Shown in pieces: positions 1 to 6,367 of a DNA stretch of 9,977 nucleotides. Position 1 is the first letter of the stretch. Every line of letters starts with the position of its first letter. Both the position numbers and the translations under genes were made by a program. The DNA comes from Halobacteriales archaeon QH_10_70_21. Lineage in GTDB: Archaea > Halobacteriota > Halobacteria > Halobacteriales > Haloarculaceae. The stretch lies in contig PXQM01000138.1 of the NCBI GenBank assembly GCA_003021325.1, positions 1 to 9,977 of the forward strand, read 5' to 3'. The notes under the pieces were generated by a model. It made no database searches and was not told the DNA's origin. It worked only from the letters and a program-made list of their open reading frames with translations.

Positions 1-421
1 GGTGGCCGGCGTCGACGACGAAGCCGCCGTCCTTGAAGGCGGCGACGCCGACCCCGCTGCGGCCGCCGCGTCCGAGGGCTGGCGCACGGTCGCGTACCGC
101 CGGAGACCGGTCGTGTGCGGCCGCGACGGCCGCCAGCGCCGAGAGCCCGACCTGCGTCCCGCTGCCGAGACCGACGTGTCTGGGAAGCGTCGACTCGACG
201 GTCACCTCGGCGCCGGCGACGCCCAGCAGCTCACAGGCCCCCTCGGCGCACTCGCGGACGAACGGGTCCGAACAGACCACCTCGTCGGCGGGCTCGGCGA
301 CCAGCCGGACGCGGGGCTCCTCGAGCGCAACGCCGACCCCGCCGTAGAGGCGTTCGTGGGCCAGCGAGAGGTTCCCGAACCCGACGTGGAGGCGCGCTCC
401 CGCCTCGACCCGGACCGTCAT
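1..421 (-). CDS. Beta-RFAP synthase family protein (GHMP fold), C-terminus outside window
   Basis: N-terminal 140 residues of a GHMP-superfamily protein; the rest runs off the left edge. The beginning (ARLHVGFGNLSL, then YGGVGVALEEP) matches beta-ribofuranosylaminobenzene 5'-phosphate synthases. The GHMP phosphate-binding loop is visible as LPRHVGLGSGTQVGLS at residues 79-94, followed by RGGRSGVGVAAFKDGGFVVD at 119-138. In methanogens this enzyme condenses p-hydroxybenzoate or p-aminobenzoate with PRPP in methanopterin synthesis. In haloarchaea the physiological product is less certain, so no symbol is given. The ATG at 421 is chosen because the family motif ARLH begins nine residues later, as expected. 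No clear TATA box or ribosome binding site was seen upstream. It reads in the same direction as the zinc ribbon gene, which ends 156 bp upstream. Confidence 0.88.
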   Translation of the reverse strand, partial: MTVRVEAGARLHVGFGNLSLAHERLYGGVGVALEEPRVRLVAEPADEVVCSDPFVRECAEGACELLGVAGAEVTVESTLPRHVGLGSGTQVGLSALAAVAAAHDRSPAVRDRAPALGRGGRSGVGVAAFKDGGFVVDAGH

Positions 422-577
422 TACTGGCGCTTGGACCGGCGCCCGGTTGTGGGTTTCGACACTGACAACGGTTCGTCCGGAGCCCGCGTCGCCGTCCGAC
501 CGCGTGCCCCCTCGACGTTCCGCGCCCGTGGCTACCGGCGGCCATTAGCCCGACGAACCCCGTTACGACGACCCGTA

Positions 578-718
578 TCAGAGGTCCCGTGACCGGCCGA
601 GGTGGCGCAGTTCGCCGCCACAGGCGGGACAGGTGCCCGCCGCGGACCCCTCCGCCCGTGCGCCGCAGGTGAAACATTCGTGTACTTTTTCTCCCGTAGT
701 TCTGTCATCCGGTCTCAT
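578..718 (-). CDS. Rubrerythrin-like zinc ribbon mini-protein
   Basis: Small protein of 46 residues with two CPxCG-like knuckles: C15-x2-C18 (ECFTCGA) and C30-x2-C33 (CPACGGE). Together they should hold one zinc or iron in a rubredoxin-like ribbon. This short architecture is common in haloarchaea under the name rubrerythrin-like domain protein; its function is not established. The ATG at 718 is preferred over an upstream ATG at 778 in the same frame, because a TATA-like TATTAAAA lies 20 bp before 718. That fits a leaderless transcript starting at this ATG and puts the longer version's first codons upstream of the promoter. It is divergent from ilvD, with 141 bp between the two start codons. 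Confidence 0.8.
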   Translation of the reverse strand: MRPDDRTTGEKVHECFTCGARAEGSAAGTCPACGGELRHLGRSRDL

Positions 719-738
719 ATGTCGCGTTCGAGACTTCT

Positions 739-746
739 TTTTAATA
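739..746 (-). promoter_or_regulatory. TATA box of the zinc ribbon gene
   Basis: Read on the minus strand this is TATTAAAA, preceded by a purine-rich GAAAGATG that could act as the BRE. It ends 20 bp before the ATG at 718, the spacing expected for a leaderless haloarchaeal mRNA. Confidence 0.6.
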
Positions 747-790
747 CATCTTTCCCTGATACACCTTATACAGTTCAATCAGCGGCGCCG

Positions 791-807
791 GCTGCCGGGG
801 CGGCAGC
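791..807. promoter_or_regulatory. Perfect inverted repeat between divergent promoters
   Basis: GCTGCCG-GGG-CGGCAGC has 7-bp arms and a 3-base centre, followed by AAAAA on the plus strand. It lies between the divergent promoters of the zinc ribbon gene and ilvD, 23 bp upstream of the ilvD TATA-like element. No gene ends here, so a terminator is unlikely; it could be a protein-binding site. Its role is inferred from position only. Confidence 0.35.
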
Positions 808-830
808 AAAAACTGACCAGTACACGGGTG

Positions 831-838
831 GTTAAGTC
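831..838 (+). promoter_or_regulatory. TATA-like element of ilvD
   Basis: GTTAAGTC ends 21 bp before the ATG at 860, at the distance expected for a leaderless start. The match to a TATA box is only moderate. Confidence 0.4.
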
Positions 839-859
839 GTTCGGCGGCAAGATGTGTCC

Positions 860-2541
860 ATGAGCCACCAAGAGCCGCCGGAGCGCGAGTCGGGCGCCGA
901 AAAGCCCGAGCACCTCCGCAGCCGGGAGGTCACGGAGGGCACCGAGCGGGCCCCGCACCGCGCCATGTTCCGTGCGATGGGGTTCGACGACGAGGACCTG
1001 ACCTCGCCGATGGTCGGCGTCGCCAACCCCGCCGCCGACGTCACGCCCTGCAACGTCCACCTCGACGAGGTGGCCGAATCGGCACTCGAGGGTATCGACT
1101 CGGGGGGCGGCATGCCCATCGAGTTCGGAACCATCACCATCTCCGACGCCATCTCGATGGGGACGGAGGGGATGAAGGCCTCGCTCATCAGCCGCGAGCT
1201 CATCGCCGATTCGGTCGAACTGGTCTCGTTCGGCGAGCGGATGGACGCGCTGGTCACCATCGGCGGCTGCGACAAGAACATGCCGGGGATGATGATGGCC
1301 GCCATCCGGACCGACCTGCCGTCGGTGTTTCTCTACGGCGGTTCCATCATGCCGGGCGAGCACGGCGGCCGCGAGATAACCATCCAGAACGTCTTCGAGG
1401 CTCGCGGCGCCGTCGCGACCGGCGAGATGAGCGAGGACGAACTCGACGAGATGGAGCGTAACGCCTGCCCCGGGGCGGGCGCCTGCGGCGGGATGTTCAC
1501 CGCGAACACGATGGCGTCCATCGGCGAGGCCATGCCCGCGAGGCGGGCGAACTCGTCCTCGAGGCCGTCGAGGCCGACCGCCGCCCGTCGGACTTCCTGA
1601 CGAAGGAGTCCTTCGAGAACGCCATCGCGCTGCAGGTCGCCATCGGCGGGTCGACCAACGGCGTCCTCCCCCTGCTCGCGATGGCCGCCGAGGCCGGCGT
1701 CGACCTCTCAATCGAGGAGTTCGACGACATCAGCCGGCGGACGCCGAAAATCGCGGACCTCCAGCCCGGCGGCGAGCGCGTGATGAACGACCTCCACGAG
1801 GTCGGCGGCGTCCCCGTCGTGCTCCGCGAACTCCACGAGGCGGGGCTGCTCCACGGCGGCGCCCGGACGGTCCCCGGCGAGACGCTCGCGGAGGCGCTCG
1901 ACCGCGTCGATCCGCCAGCGGTCGAGGACCTCGACGTCGACTTCCTCTACACCGTCGAGGAGCCGAAGAACGAGCAGGGCGCCATCCGCATCCTGACGGG
2001 CAACCTCGCTCCGGGCGGCAGCGTGCTGAAGGTCACCGGCGCGGACGACCTCCACCACGAGGGACCCGTCAGGGTCTTCGAGGACGAGGAGTCGGCGACC
2101 GCCTACGTCCAGGAGGGCAACATCGAGTCCGGCGACGTCATCGTCATCCGGAACGAGGGCCCGCAGGGCGGCCCCGGGATGCGCGAGATGCTGGGCGTGA
2201 CCGCCGCGCGCGACGGCCAGGGCCACACCGAGGACGTCGCGCTCATCACCGACGGCCGGTTCTCCGGGGCGACCCGGGGGCTCTCCATCGGCCACGTCGC
2301 CCCCGAGGCGTTCGCCGGCGGCCCCATCGCCGCGCTCGAGGACGGCGACACCGTCACCATCGACGTCGCCGACCGGACCCTCGAGGTCGACCTCACCGAG
2401 GAGGAACTGGCGGCCCGCCTCGACGACTGGGAGCAGCCGGCCCCCACCTACGAGGGCGGCGTGCTCGCGAAGTACGGCCTCGCGTTCGGGTCGGCCGCGG
2501 ACGGTGCCGTCACGAACCCGGGCGTCCGACGCCTGGACTGA
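860..2541 (+). pseudogene. ilvD: Dihydroxy-acid dehydratase, interrupted by internal deletion and frameshift
   Basis: IlvD/EDD family; the intact enzyme dehydrates 2,3-dihydroxy acids to 2-keto acids in isoleucine and valine synthesis, using an Fe-S cluster. The first part (860 to about 1533) carries the three expected cluster cysteines: C64 (TPCNVHL), C137 (GGCDKNMPGMM) and C209 (GACGGMFTANTM). It then runs out of frame to a stop at 1598-1600. From 1534 the reading frame shifts and the rest of the family resumes: AREAGELVLEAVEADRR, IGGSTNGV, and TDGRFSGATRG with the active-site serine, ending at 2541. Between the halves about 20 conserved residues are missing, those that normally follow MASIxEA and run up to the VAR/AGEL segment. 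The total length of 1682 nt is not a multiple of three. ATG 860 is preferred over GTG 854 because of the promoter spacing. As written the gene cannot make an active enzyme. True loss and assembly error are both possible. Confidence 0.88.
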
Positions 2542-2578
2542 CGCTCATTCGTTCGAGAGCAGCGAGTAAAATGAACGT
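2541..2578. other. Imperfect stem-loop after ilvD
   Basis: ACGCTCATT (2541-2549) and AATGAACGT (2570-2578) pair at 8 of 9 positions (the ninth is G-T) around a 20-base loop, immediately after the ilvD stop. It could help end ilvD transcription or lie in the upstream control region of the lipoprotein gene. The long loop makes either role uncertain. Confidence 0.25.
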
Positions 2579-2625
2579 CCGAGTTTCCACGGGAATGTTT
2601 TTCACTCTCGGGGCTATCCGGGCGT

Positions 2626-3231
2626 ATGCGGACTCGACGTGCGTTCCTCGTGACGGCCGGTGCACTCGCAGCCGCCGGCTGTACGTCCACTGGACAGAAC
2701 GACGACGGAACGGAGCGACCAACGGCCACGCCGGCCCGTGCAACGGACACGCCGGCCGAGACCAGCGTAGAGTACGTCCTACGGGCCGGACACGTATCGG
2801 ACGAGCTAGCGTCGGCGACCGCGACCGTCGAGGCAGTCTTCGTCGAGGATACGGACGATCTGGGGCCCTGTACACGAGACGTATACTTCGGGCCGTACAA
2901 ACCGACGCCGACGCCCATCGGCACGCCGACGGCGGGCTGCAACCGGTCTCGGGCGGAGTCCATCGACCTCACCTCGGTCGACGAGCGAACCCACGAAGCT
3001 GCCGCCCCGGAGACGGCAGCGGCCCACGCCTTCGTGGCGACGGCGGTCGTCGGCACGGACGAGGGAGGCAACGAAATAACCGAGATATTCGGGACCGGCG
3101 GGGCCGTACCGGTCAAAGCGGAGACGGCACCGTCTGGCCCGTACGGCGTCGAGGTGGGCGTCGAGGCGGCCGACGACGCCAGCGACTACGACTACGCGGT
3201 CACCACCGAACGGGTCGATCCGGACGCCTGA
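2626..3231 (+). CDS. Tat-exported haloarchaeal lipoprotein, function unknown
   Basis: Protein of 201 residues. The N-terminus MRTRRAFLVTAGALAAAGC has a twin-arginine motif, a short hydrophobic stretch and a lipobox with Cys19, which marks a Tat-exported lipoprotein anchored on the outside of the cell membrane. A Thr/Pro/Ala-rich linker (about 20-46) follows, as is usual next to a haloarchaeal lipidated cysteine. The remaining acidic domain contains two further cysteines (GPCTRDVY and TAGCNRSR) that could form a disulfide outside the cell. I recognise no enzymatic family. A T-rich element (GTTTTTCA, 2597-2604) is centred about 25 bp before the ATG and may replace a TATA box. It converges on the DUF2391 remnant. 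Confidence 0.85.
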   Translation: MRTRRAFLVTAGALAAAGCTSTGQNDDGTERPTATPARATDTPAETSVEYVLRAGHVSDELASATATVEAVFVEDTDDLGPCTRDVYFGPYKPTPTPIGTPTAGCNRSRAESIDLTSVDERTHEAAAPETAAAHAFVATAVVGTDEGGNEITEIFGTGGAVPVKAETAPSGPYGVEVGVEAADDASDYDYAVTTERVDPDA

Positions 3232-3256
3232 CCACCTTACTGGCTGACCCGTTCAG

Positions 3257-3309
3257 CTGACTCCGGCTCGATGGCGAACCCGATGCGGCGAGCGAACCGC
3301 TGGAGTCAG
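3257..3309. other. Inverted repeat between convergent genes
   Basis: CTGACTCC (3257-3264) and GGAGTCAG (3302-3309) are perfect 8-bp complements separated by 37 bases, between the lipoprotein stop and the DUF2391 stop. The right arm includes the DUF2391 stop codon. A shared transcription end is possible, but the loop is long. Confidence 0.2.
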
Positions 3310-3879
3310 ACCCGACCCTCGTCGTCGCCGATGCCGATCCGTTCACCGAGGTCGTCGAGTTCGTCGTTGATGTCGGGAGCCGACGACTCGCCGGAGAGGA
3401 TGTCCCCCGCCCCCAGAGCGTCATCATGAACGCCGCCGTCAGAAACGAGACGACCAGCACCGAGACGAGCCGGCGGGAATCACCCCGAACAGCGGCCGCG
3501 TGACGGTCAGCTCCCGGAAGTCGGCGGCGTACAGCAGGCCGATTGTCGTCCCGAGCAGGAACAGGAGGTCGAGCGCGAAAAGGCGGAGGTCCGACAGCAG
3601 GTAGACGGCGATCTCGAAGACGCCGTCCTCGACGAGCAGCGGCAGCGAGACGAGGATGCTCCCGACGAAGGACTCGGCGACGTCCCGCCGGGTGCACTTC
3701 CGGATGCCGCCCGCCTTCTCCGGGAACTCCTCGAGGAGCCTGAGGGCGCGGCGCACCGCCCGCCGCTCGTCGCGGTCGTCGACCGTACTCGCCAGCTCCT
3801 CGAGCCCCCGGCGCAGCTCCTCGACCGTCGCCGTCTCGGCGTCCGCGCCGTCCTCGGTCGACGCCGCCCCGGCGTCCAC
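3306..3879 (-). pseudogene. DUF2391 membrane protein, two frame disruptions
   Basis: An uncharacterised integral membrane family common in haloarchaea. An acidic helical N-terminus (TVEELRRGLEELASTVDD) is followed by RRDVAESFVGSILVSLPLLVEDG and further hydrophobic helices up to TRPLFGVIP. There the frame breaks near 3474-3477. Adding one base to the CCC run restores RRLVSVLVVSFLTAAFMMTLWGR. A second break lies at 3404-3414, where GGGGGCGGGGG joins MTLWGR directly to GDILSGESSAPDINDELDDLGERIGIGDDEGRV in a third frame. Roughly 25 residues of the last membrane region expected in the family are missing. GTG at 3879 is chosen as start because a T-rich promoter-like element (minus-strand CTTTTTCG, 3903-3910) lies 23 bp upstream. 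It follows the zinc-finger gene by 40 bp. The family name is from recognition of the sequence, not a search. Confidence 0.75.
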
Positions 3880-3902
3880 GACTCCGAATCGGAGGGGACG
3901 CT

Positions 3903-3910
3903 CGAAAAAG
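3903..3910 (-). promoter_or_regulatory. TATA-like element of the DUF2391 gene
   Basis: Minus-strand CTTTTTCG, 23 bp before GTG 3879. It lies just past the stop of the zinc-finger gene and suggests that the DUF2391 gene has its own leaderless promoter. Confidence 0.35.
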
Positions 3911-3919
3911 ATTCCCCCG

Positions 3920-4273
3920 TCAGACGTCGTCCGGGTCGACGAGCGCCTGGTCACCGGATTCGCCGTGACGGACCTCGAGAGCGTGTCCCGCGTGGCGGGC
4001 GTGCGTCTCGGCCCAGCGCCGGGCCGGCCGCTCCGAGAGGAACGCCTCGGCGCCGGGGCACTGCCGGCAGTCGACCGTCCACGGCGTCACGTCGTCCGGG
4101 AAGTGGCCGGTGTGCTGTCTGTGGTCCAGCGCGAACGTCTCGACGGCCTGGTTGCCGACCTTCAGTTCCTCCAGTTCGTAGGTGAGGTCCCACTCGCGGC
4201 CACATTGCGAACAGGTGACCGTCGGGACGTCGTCGACATCGTTCGGGGTCGCCTCGTCGAACCGGTCGGGCAC
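3920..4273 (-). CDS. Haloarchaeal protein with two CxxC/HxxHxGH zinc-finger units
   Basis: Protein of 117 residues with two similar metal-binding units. Unit 1 is C21-x2-C24 with H51-x2-H54-x2-H57 (CSQCGREW ... DHRQHTGH). Unit 2 is C69-x2-C72 with H91-x2-H94-x2-H97 (CRQCPGAEAF ... THARHAGH). The repeated pattern implies an internal duplication, and each unit could bind one zinc. The tails are acidic and probably disordered. The protein resembles small conserved haloarchaeal zinc-finger proteins of unknown role; binding to nucleic acid or protein is possible but not shown. GTG 4273 is chosen from the TATA-like GAATAAGT 23 bp upstream and because no ATG lies nearby in frame. The gene reads toward the DUF2391 gene. 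Confidence 0.75.
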   Translation of the reverse strand: MPDRFDEATPNDVDDVPTVTCSQCGREWDLTYELEELKVGNQAVETFALDHRQHTGHFPDDVTPWTVDCRQCPGAEAFLSERPARRWAETHARHAGHALEVRHGESGDQALVDPDDV

Positions 4274-4288
4274 GGCCGGCCGTCCGGG

Positions 4289-4308
4289 CCGAGACCACTT
4301 ATTCTCGG
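4289..4308 (-). promoter_or_regulatory. Promoter of the zinc-finger gene, with inverted repeat around the TATA box
   Basis: The minus-strand TATA-like GAATAAGT (4297-4304) ends 23 bp before GTG 4273. It sits inside an inverted repeat, CCGAGA (4289-4294) and TCTCGG (4303-4308), with an 8-base spacer. A protein binding these arms would block the promoter. Such a repressor is only inferred. Confidence 0.45.
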
Positions 4309-4367
4309 TGGCGTTCGGAGCGGCGACCGTCGGAGCGGGTAGCGGGCGCCACGGGACGGAATCACGC

Positions 4368-4658
4368 CTACTCCTCGTCGACCCGGTCGAGCAGCAGCTC
4401 GAGCGTGCGGACGTGCTCCTCGAACTTCCCGCGGCCCAGGTCCGTGAGCTCGTAGGTCGTCTGCGGCTTCCGGTCGACGAACTCCTTCTCGACGACCACG
4501 CAGCCGGCGTCCTCCATCGTCTGGAGGTGGCTCGAGAGGTTCCCCTGCGTGACGTCGAGGTCGTCGACCAGGTCGGGAAACCGGGTCTCGCCGTGGCGGT
4601 AGAGGTAGGCGAATATTCGCAACCGGGTTGGCTGGTGGACGAGTTTGTCGAAGTCCAT
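4368..4658 (-). CDS. Winged-helix transcriptional regulator
   Basis: Protein of 96 residues forming a single winged helix-turn-helix domain. It opens with LVHQPTRLRIFAYLYRHGE. The helix-turn-helix is at about residues 26-50 (FPDLVDDLDV then TQGNLSSHLQTMEDAG as recognition helix). The wing is at about 51-72 (VVVEKEFVDRKPQTTYELT), and a C-terminal helix (GKFEEHVRTLELLLDRV) probably makes the dimer. This fits the ArsR/MarR-like group of small winged-helix proteins (HTH_34 type). No effector domain is present. It is the last gene of a three-gene operon, 2 bp after the membrane protein stop. Its most likely target is the palindrome at 6025-6043 before the first gene, making the operon autoregulated; this is inference. 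Confidence 0.88.
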   Translation of the reverse strand: MDFDKLVHQPTRLRIFAYLYRHGETRFPDLVDDLDVTQGNLSSHLQTMEDAGCVVVEKEFVDRKPQTTYELTDLGRGKFEEHVRTLELLLDRVDEE

Positions 4659-4660
4659 CG

Positions 4661-5278
4661 TTACCCCCTGAGCAGGAGGTACGCCGCTACCGAGTGGGCC
4701 ATGTACAGCCCACCGAAGGCGGCGTACCCCCACGTCCGGAGGGTCGGGACGACCGGGATGGCCACGGCCAGGAGGAACATCCAGACGGCGCCGGCGTAGA
4801 AGGCGTACCGGTCGCGCTTCCGGATGTAGTAGGCCGACAGCGACGAGCCGACGACCACGTAGCTGACCCCGACGAGCCCCACGACCATCCCGAAGATGAC
4901 GGCGTTCTGGAGACGGTACCCCGGGGACGGGAGCACGCTCGTGGCCGCCAGGATGACGACGTAGTACGCGAACACGCCGCCGAACTGGAGGGGGATGTTG
5001 GGCTTGTCGCCGGCAGTGCCGGCTTCGGACCGGTCGCCACGGAGCCCCTGGACGACGCCGGCGCCGCCCAGCAGTCCCCCCCAGGCGACCGCGTGGTACC
5101 AGGCCGGTAGCTCGTTCAGCACGATGAACTGCGAGGCGGCGGCCGCGAGCGCGACCAGGCCGCCGTAGACCAGCCACAGGTGGAACTGGCTCGGGTATCG
5201 TTCCTCGAGCCCCATGGCGTCCTTTATCTGGTCGACCTCCTCCCGCAGTGCGTCGACGTCGATTTCGGATTCGCTCAT
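4661..5278 (-). CDS. Six-helix integral membrane protein of unknown function
   Basis: Protein of 205 residues. A soluble acidic N-terminus (MSESEIDVDALREEVDQIKD, to about residue 30) looks helical and may form a coiled coil. It leads into six hydrophobic segments: FHLWLVYGGLVALAAAASQF, WYHAVAWGGLLGGAGVVQGL, FGGVFAYYVVILAATSVL, AVIFGMVVGLVGVSYVVVG, YAFYAGAVWMFLLAVAIPVV and WGYAAFGGLYMAHSVAAYLL. No transporter or enzyme motif was recognised. The start ATG overlaps the stop of the CPBP protease as ATGA, which indicates translational coupling. The winged-helix regulator begins 2 bp after the stop. The fixed arrangement suggests the three proteins work together, perhaps with this protein as partner or substrate of the protease. 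Confidence 0.85.
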   Translation of the reverse strand: MSESEIDVDALREEVDQIKDAMGLEERYPSQFHLWLVYGGLVALAAAASQFIVLNELPAWYHAVAWGGLLGGAGVVQGLRGDRSEAGTAGDKPNIPLQFGGVFAYYVVILAATSVLPSPGYRLQNAVIFGMVVGLVGVSYVVVGSSLSAYYIRKRDRYAFYAGAVWMFLLAVAIPVVPTLRTWGYAAFGGLYMAHSVAAYLLLRG

Positions 5279-5979
5279 GCGAGCACCCCCGCGACGACGA
5301 CGTACGCGAAGAGGTTGTTCGCGGCGTGCATCAGCCAGGCCCCCGTCAGGTTGTCGAACCACAGCCGGAGGGCGGTCGGGAGCGGCCCCCACAGCAGGAT
5401 GAACACGGCGCCACCGACCCCGAAGTTCGGCAGGTGGATGACCGCGAAGGCGACCACGACGGCCAGTCCGGCGACGACGGGCGAGTAGCCGCGGTCGAGC
5501 AGGTGCCCCAGCAACAGCCCGCGGAACAGCACCTCCTCGGCCAGCGGCGCCACGACTACCGCGCCGAACACGACCAGCGCGAGCGCGGTCGGGTCGGACA
5601 GCGCGTACTCCATCCCCTCCATGGGCGTTCCGAGGACCGCGTTGATTCGCGTCGCAACCTGGTAGACGAGCAGTCCGCCCACGAACGCGAGCGCCGAAGC
5701 GCCCAGTTCGCGCGTCGAGGGGGCCTCGAAGGGAGCAACCGCCCGACGGGCCCGCCCCGTCAGCAGCGCGTAGATGCCACCGAGTACGACCACGTTCGAG
5801 ACGCCGTACAGCGCGTACGCCTCGAGCTGTCCGAGCTCCGACGACAGTCCGGTCACGACCACCGCCACCGCCAGCACCGACGTCAGCACCACCGGCAGCA
5901 CCGCTCCCGAGAGCGCGACCGACAGGCCGGGGACCGTCACCACCTCGCTTTCCGGAGGAACGTTCGTATCGAGCGCCAT
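5275..5979 (-). CDS. CPBP family intramembrane glutamic endopeptidase (Abi/CAAX-protease-like)
   Basis: Membrane protein of 234 residues with the three signatures of the CPBP (Rce1/Abi) family. Motif 1 is EEVLFRG with E148, E149 and R153. Motif 2 is FAVIHLPNFG with H182. Motif 3 is LMHAANNLFAY with H218 and N222. About six hydrophobic segments surround them. The family cleaves proteins inside the membrane; some bacterial members process or confer immunity to peptides, but the substrate here is unknown. ATG 5979 is chosen because AT-rich promoter elements lie just upstream and residues encoded further upstream do not look like protein. It is the first gene of the operon with the membrane protein and the regulator. 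Confidence 0.9.
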   Translation of the reverse strand: MALDTNVPPESEVVTVPGLSVALSGAVLPVVLTSVLAVAVVVTGLSSELGQLEAYALYGVSNVVVLGGIYALLTGRARRAVAPFEAPSTRELGASALAFVGGLLVYQVATRINAVLGTPMEGMEYALSDPTALALVVFGAVVVAPLAEEVLFRGLLLGHLLDRGYSPVVAGLAVVVAFAVIHLPNFGVGGAVFILLWGPLPTALRLWFDNLTGAWLMHAANNLFAYVVVAGVLA

Positions 5980-6001
5980 GTCCGACAGAACACACTCCAG
6001 A

Positions 6002-6023
6002 TTAAAATAATTTCCTAAATATA
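6002..6023 (-). promoter_or_regulatory. Promoter of the CPBP/membrane/regulator operon
   Basis: An AT-rich stretch upstream of ATG 5979 holds two TATA-like elements on the minus strand. TATTTTAA (6002-6009) ends 22 bp before the ATG and would give a leaderless mRNA. TATATTTA (6016-6023) lies directly next to the palindrome and would give a short leader. The sequence does not say which is used. Confidence 0.6.
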
Positions 6024-6024
6024 C

Positions 6025-6043
6025 TACTTTGCGACGCAAAGTA
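6025..6043. promoter_or_regulatory. Perfect 19-bp palindrome, probable operator of the operon
   Basis: TACTTTGCG-A-CGCAAAGTA has perfect 9-bp arms around one central base. It lies immediately upstream of the TATA-like elements of the protease operon, whose last gene is a small winged-helix regulator. Dimeric winged-helix proteins bind sites of this size and symmetry, so an operator for that regulator is the simplest reading. Binding is inferred, not shown. Confidence 0.65.
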
Positions 6044-6367
6044 CATTGGAGATTCCCGGCTCGCGGACGTCGAGCCGGCGCGTACGATAGCGATACAACC
6101 CTCCGCGAACCACCGGAGCGGGACAGCGGACGACGAACCAGTACCCCGAGACCGGAGTCCGGACCGGGAGGCCGGGTCCACACCGGCCACGAGCGTTCCC
6201 GGTGCGTCAGCTGCGGGGCTCCCGCCACCGAACGACGGCCACGAGTCAGCACCAGTGGGGCCGTCTCGACGGGGGACCGATACGACCCCGAAAGCGGTGA
6301 CGGACGTCCCGGGATGGCGTCGCCACTGCCTCGGAGCGGGTTGCCGAAGGGACACCCCTCGCCCGCG
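6044..6367. other. Stretch without a recognisable gene
   Basis: About 320 bp between the operon promoter and the 3' end of the next gene. Frames on both strands stay open in places, but the translations are rich in Arg, Pro and Ser and lack the acidic bias of the real genes here. No family, RNA gene or strong inverted repeat was seen. Confidence 0.5.

Noticed and set aside
719..778. A longer start for the zinc ribbon protein giving an extra Cys-rich N-terminus (MNCIRCIRERCIKKK).
   Set aside because: The TATA-like element at 739-746 lies within this extension and points to a leaderless start at 718. The extension is also Lys/Arg-rich, unlike haloarchaeal proteins.
5275..5979. CPBP protease as part of a bacteriocin or phage-defence (Abi) system.
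   Set aside because: The family is broad. No peptide, toxin or defence gene is adjacent, and the operon partners do not match a known defence system.
4661..5995. A 444-residue minus-strand frame joining the membrane protein to upstream sequence.
   Set aside because: The upstream part is an Arg/Gly-rich shadow of the CPBP gene. The real membrane protein starts at ATG 5278, overlapping the CPBP stop.
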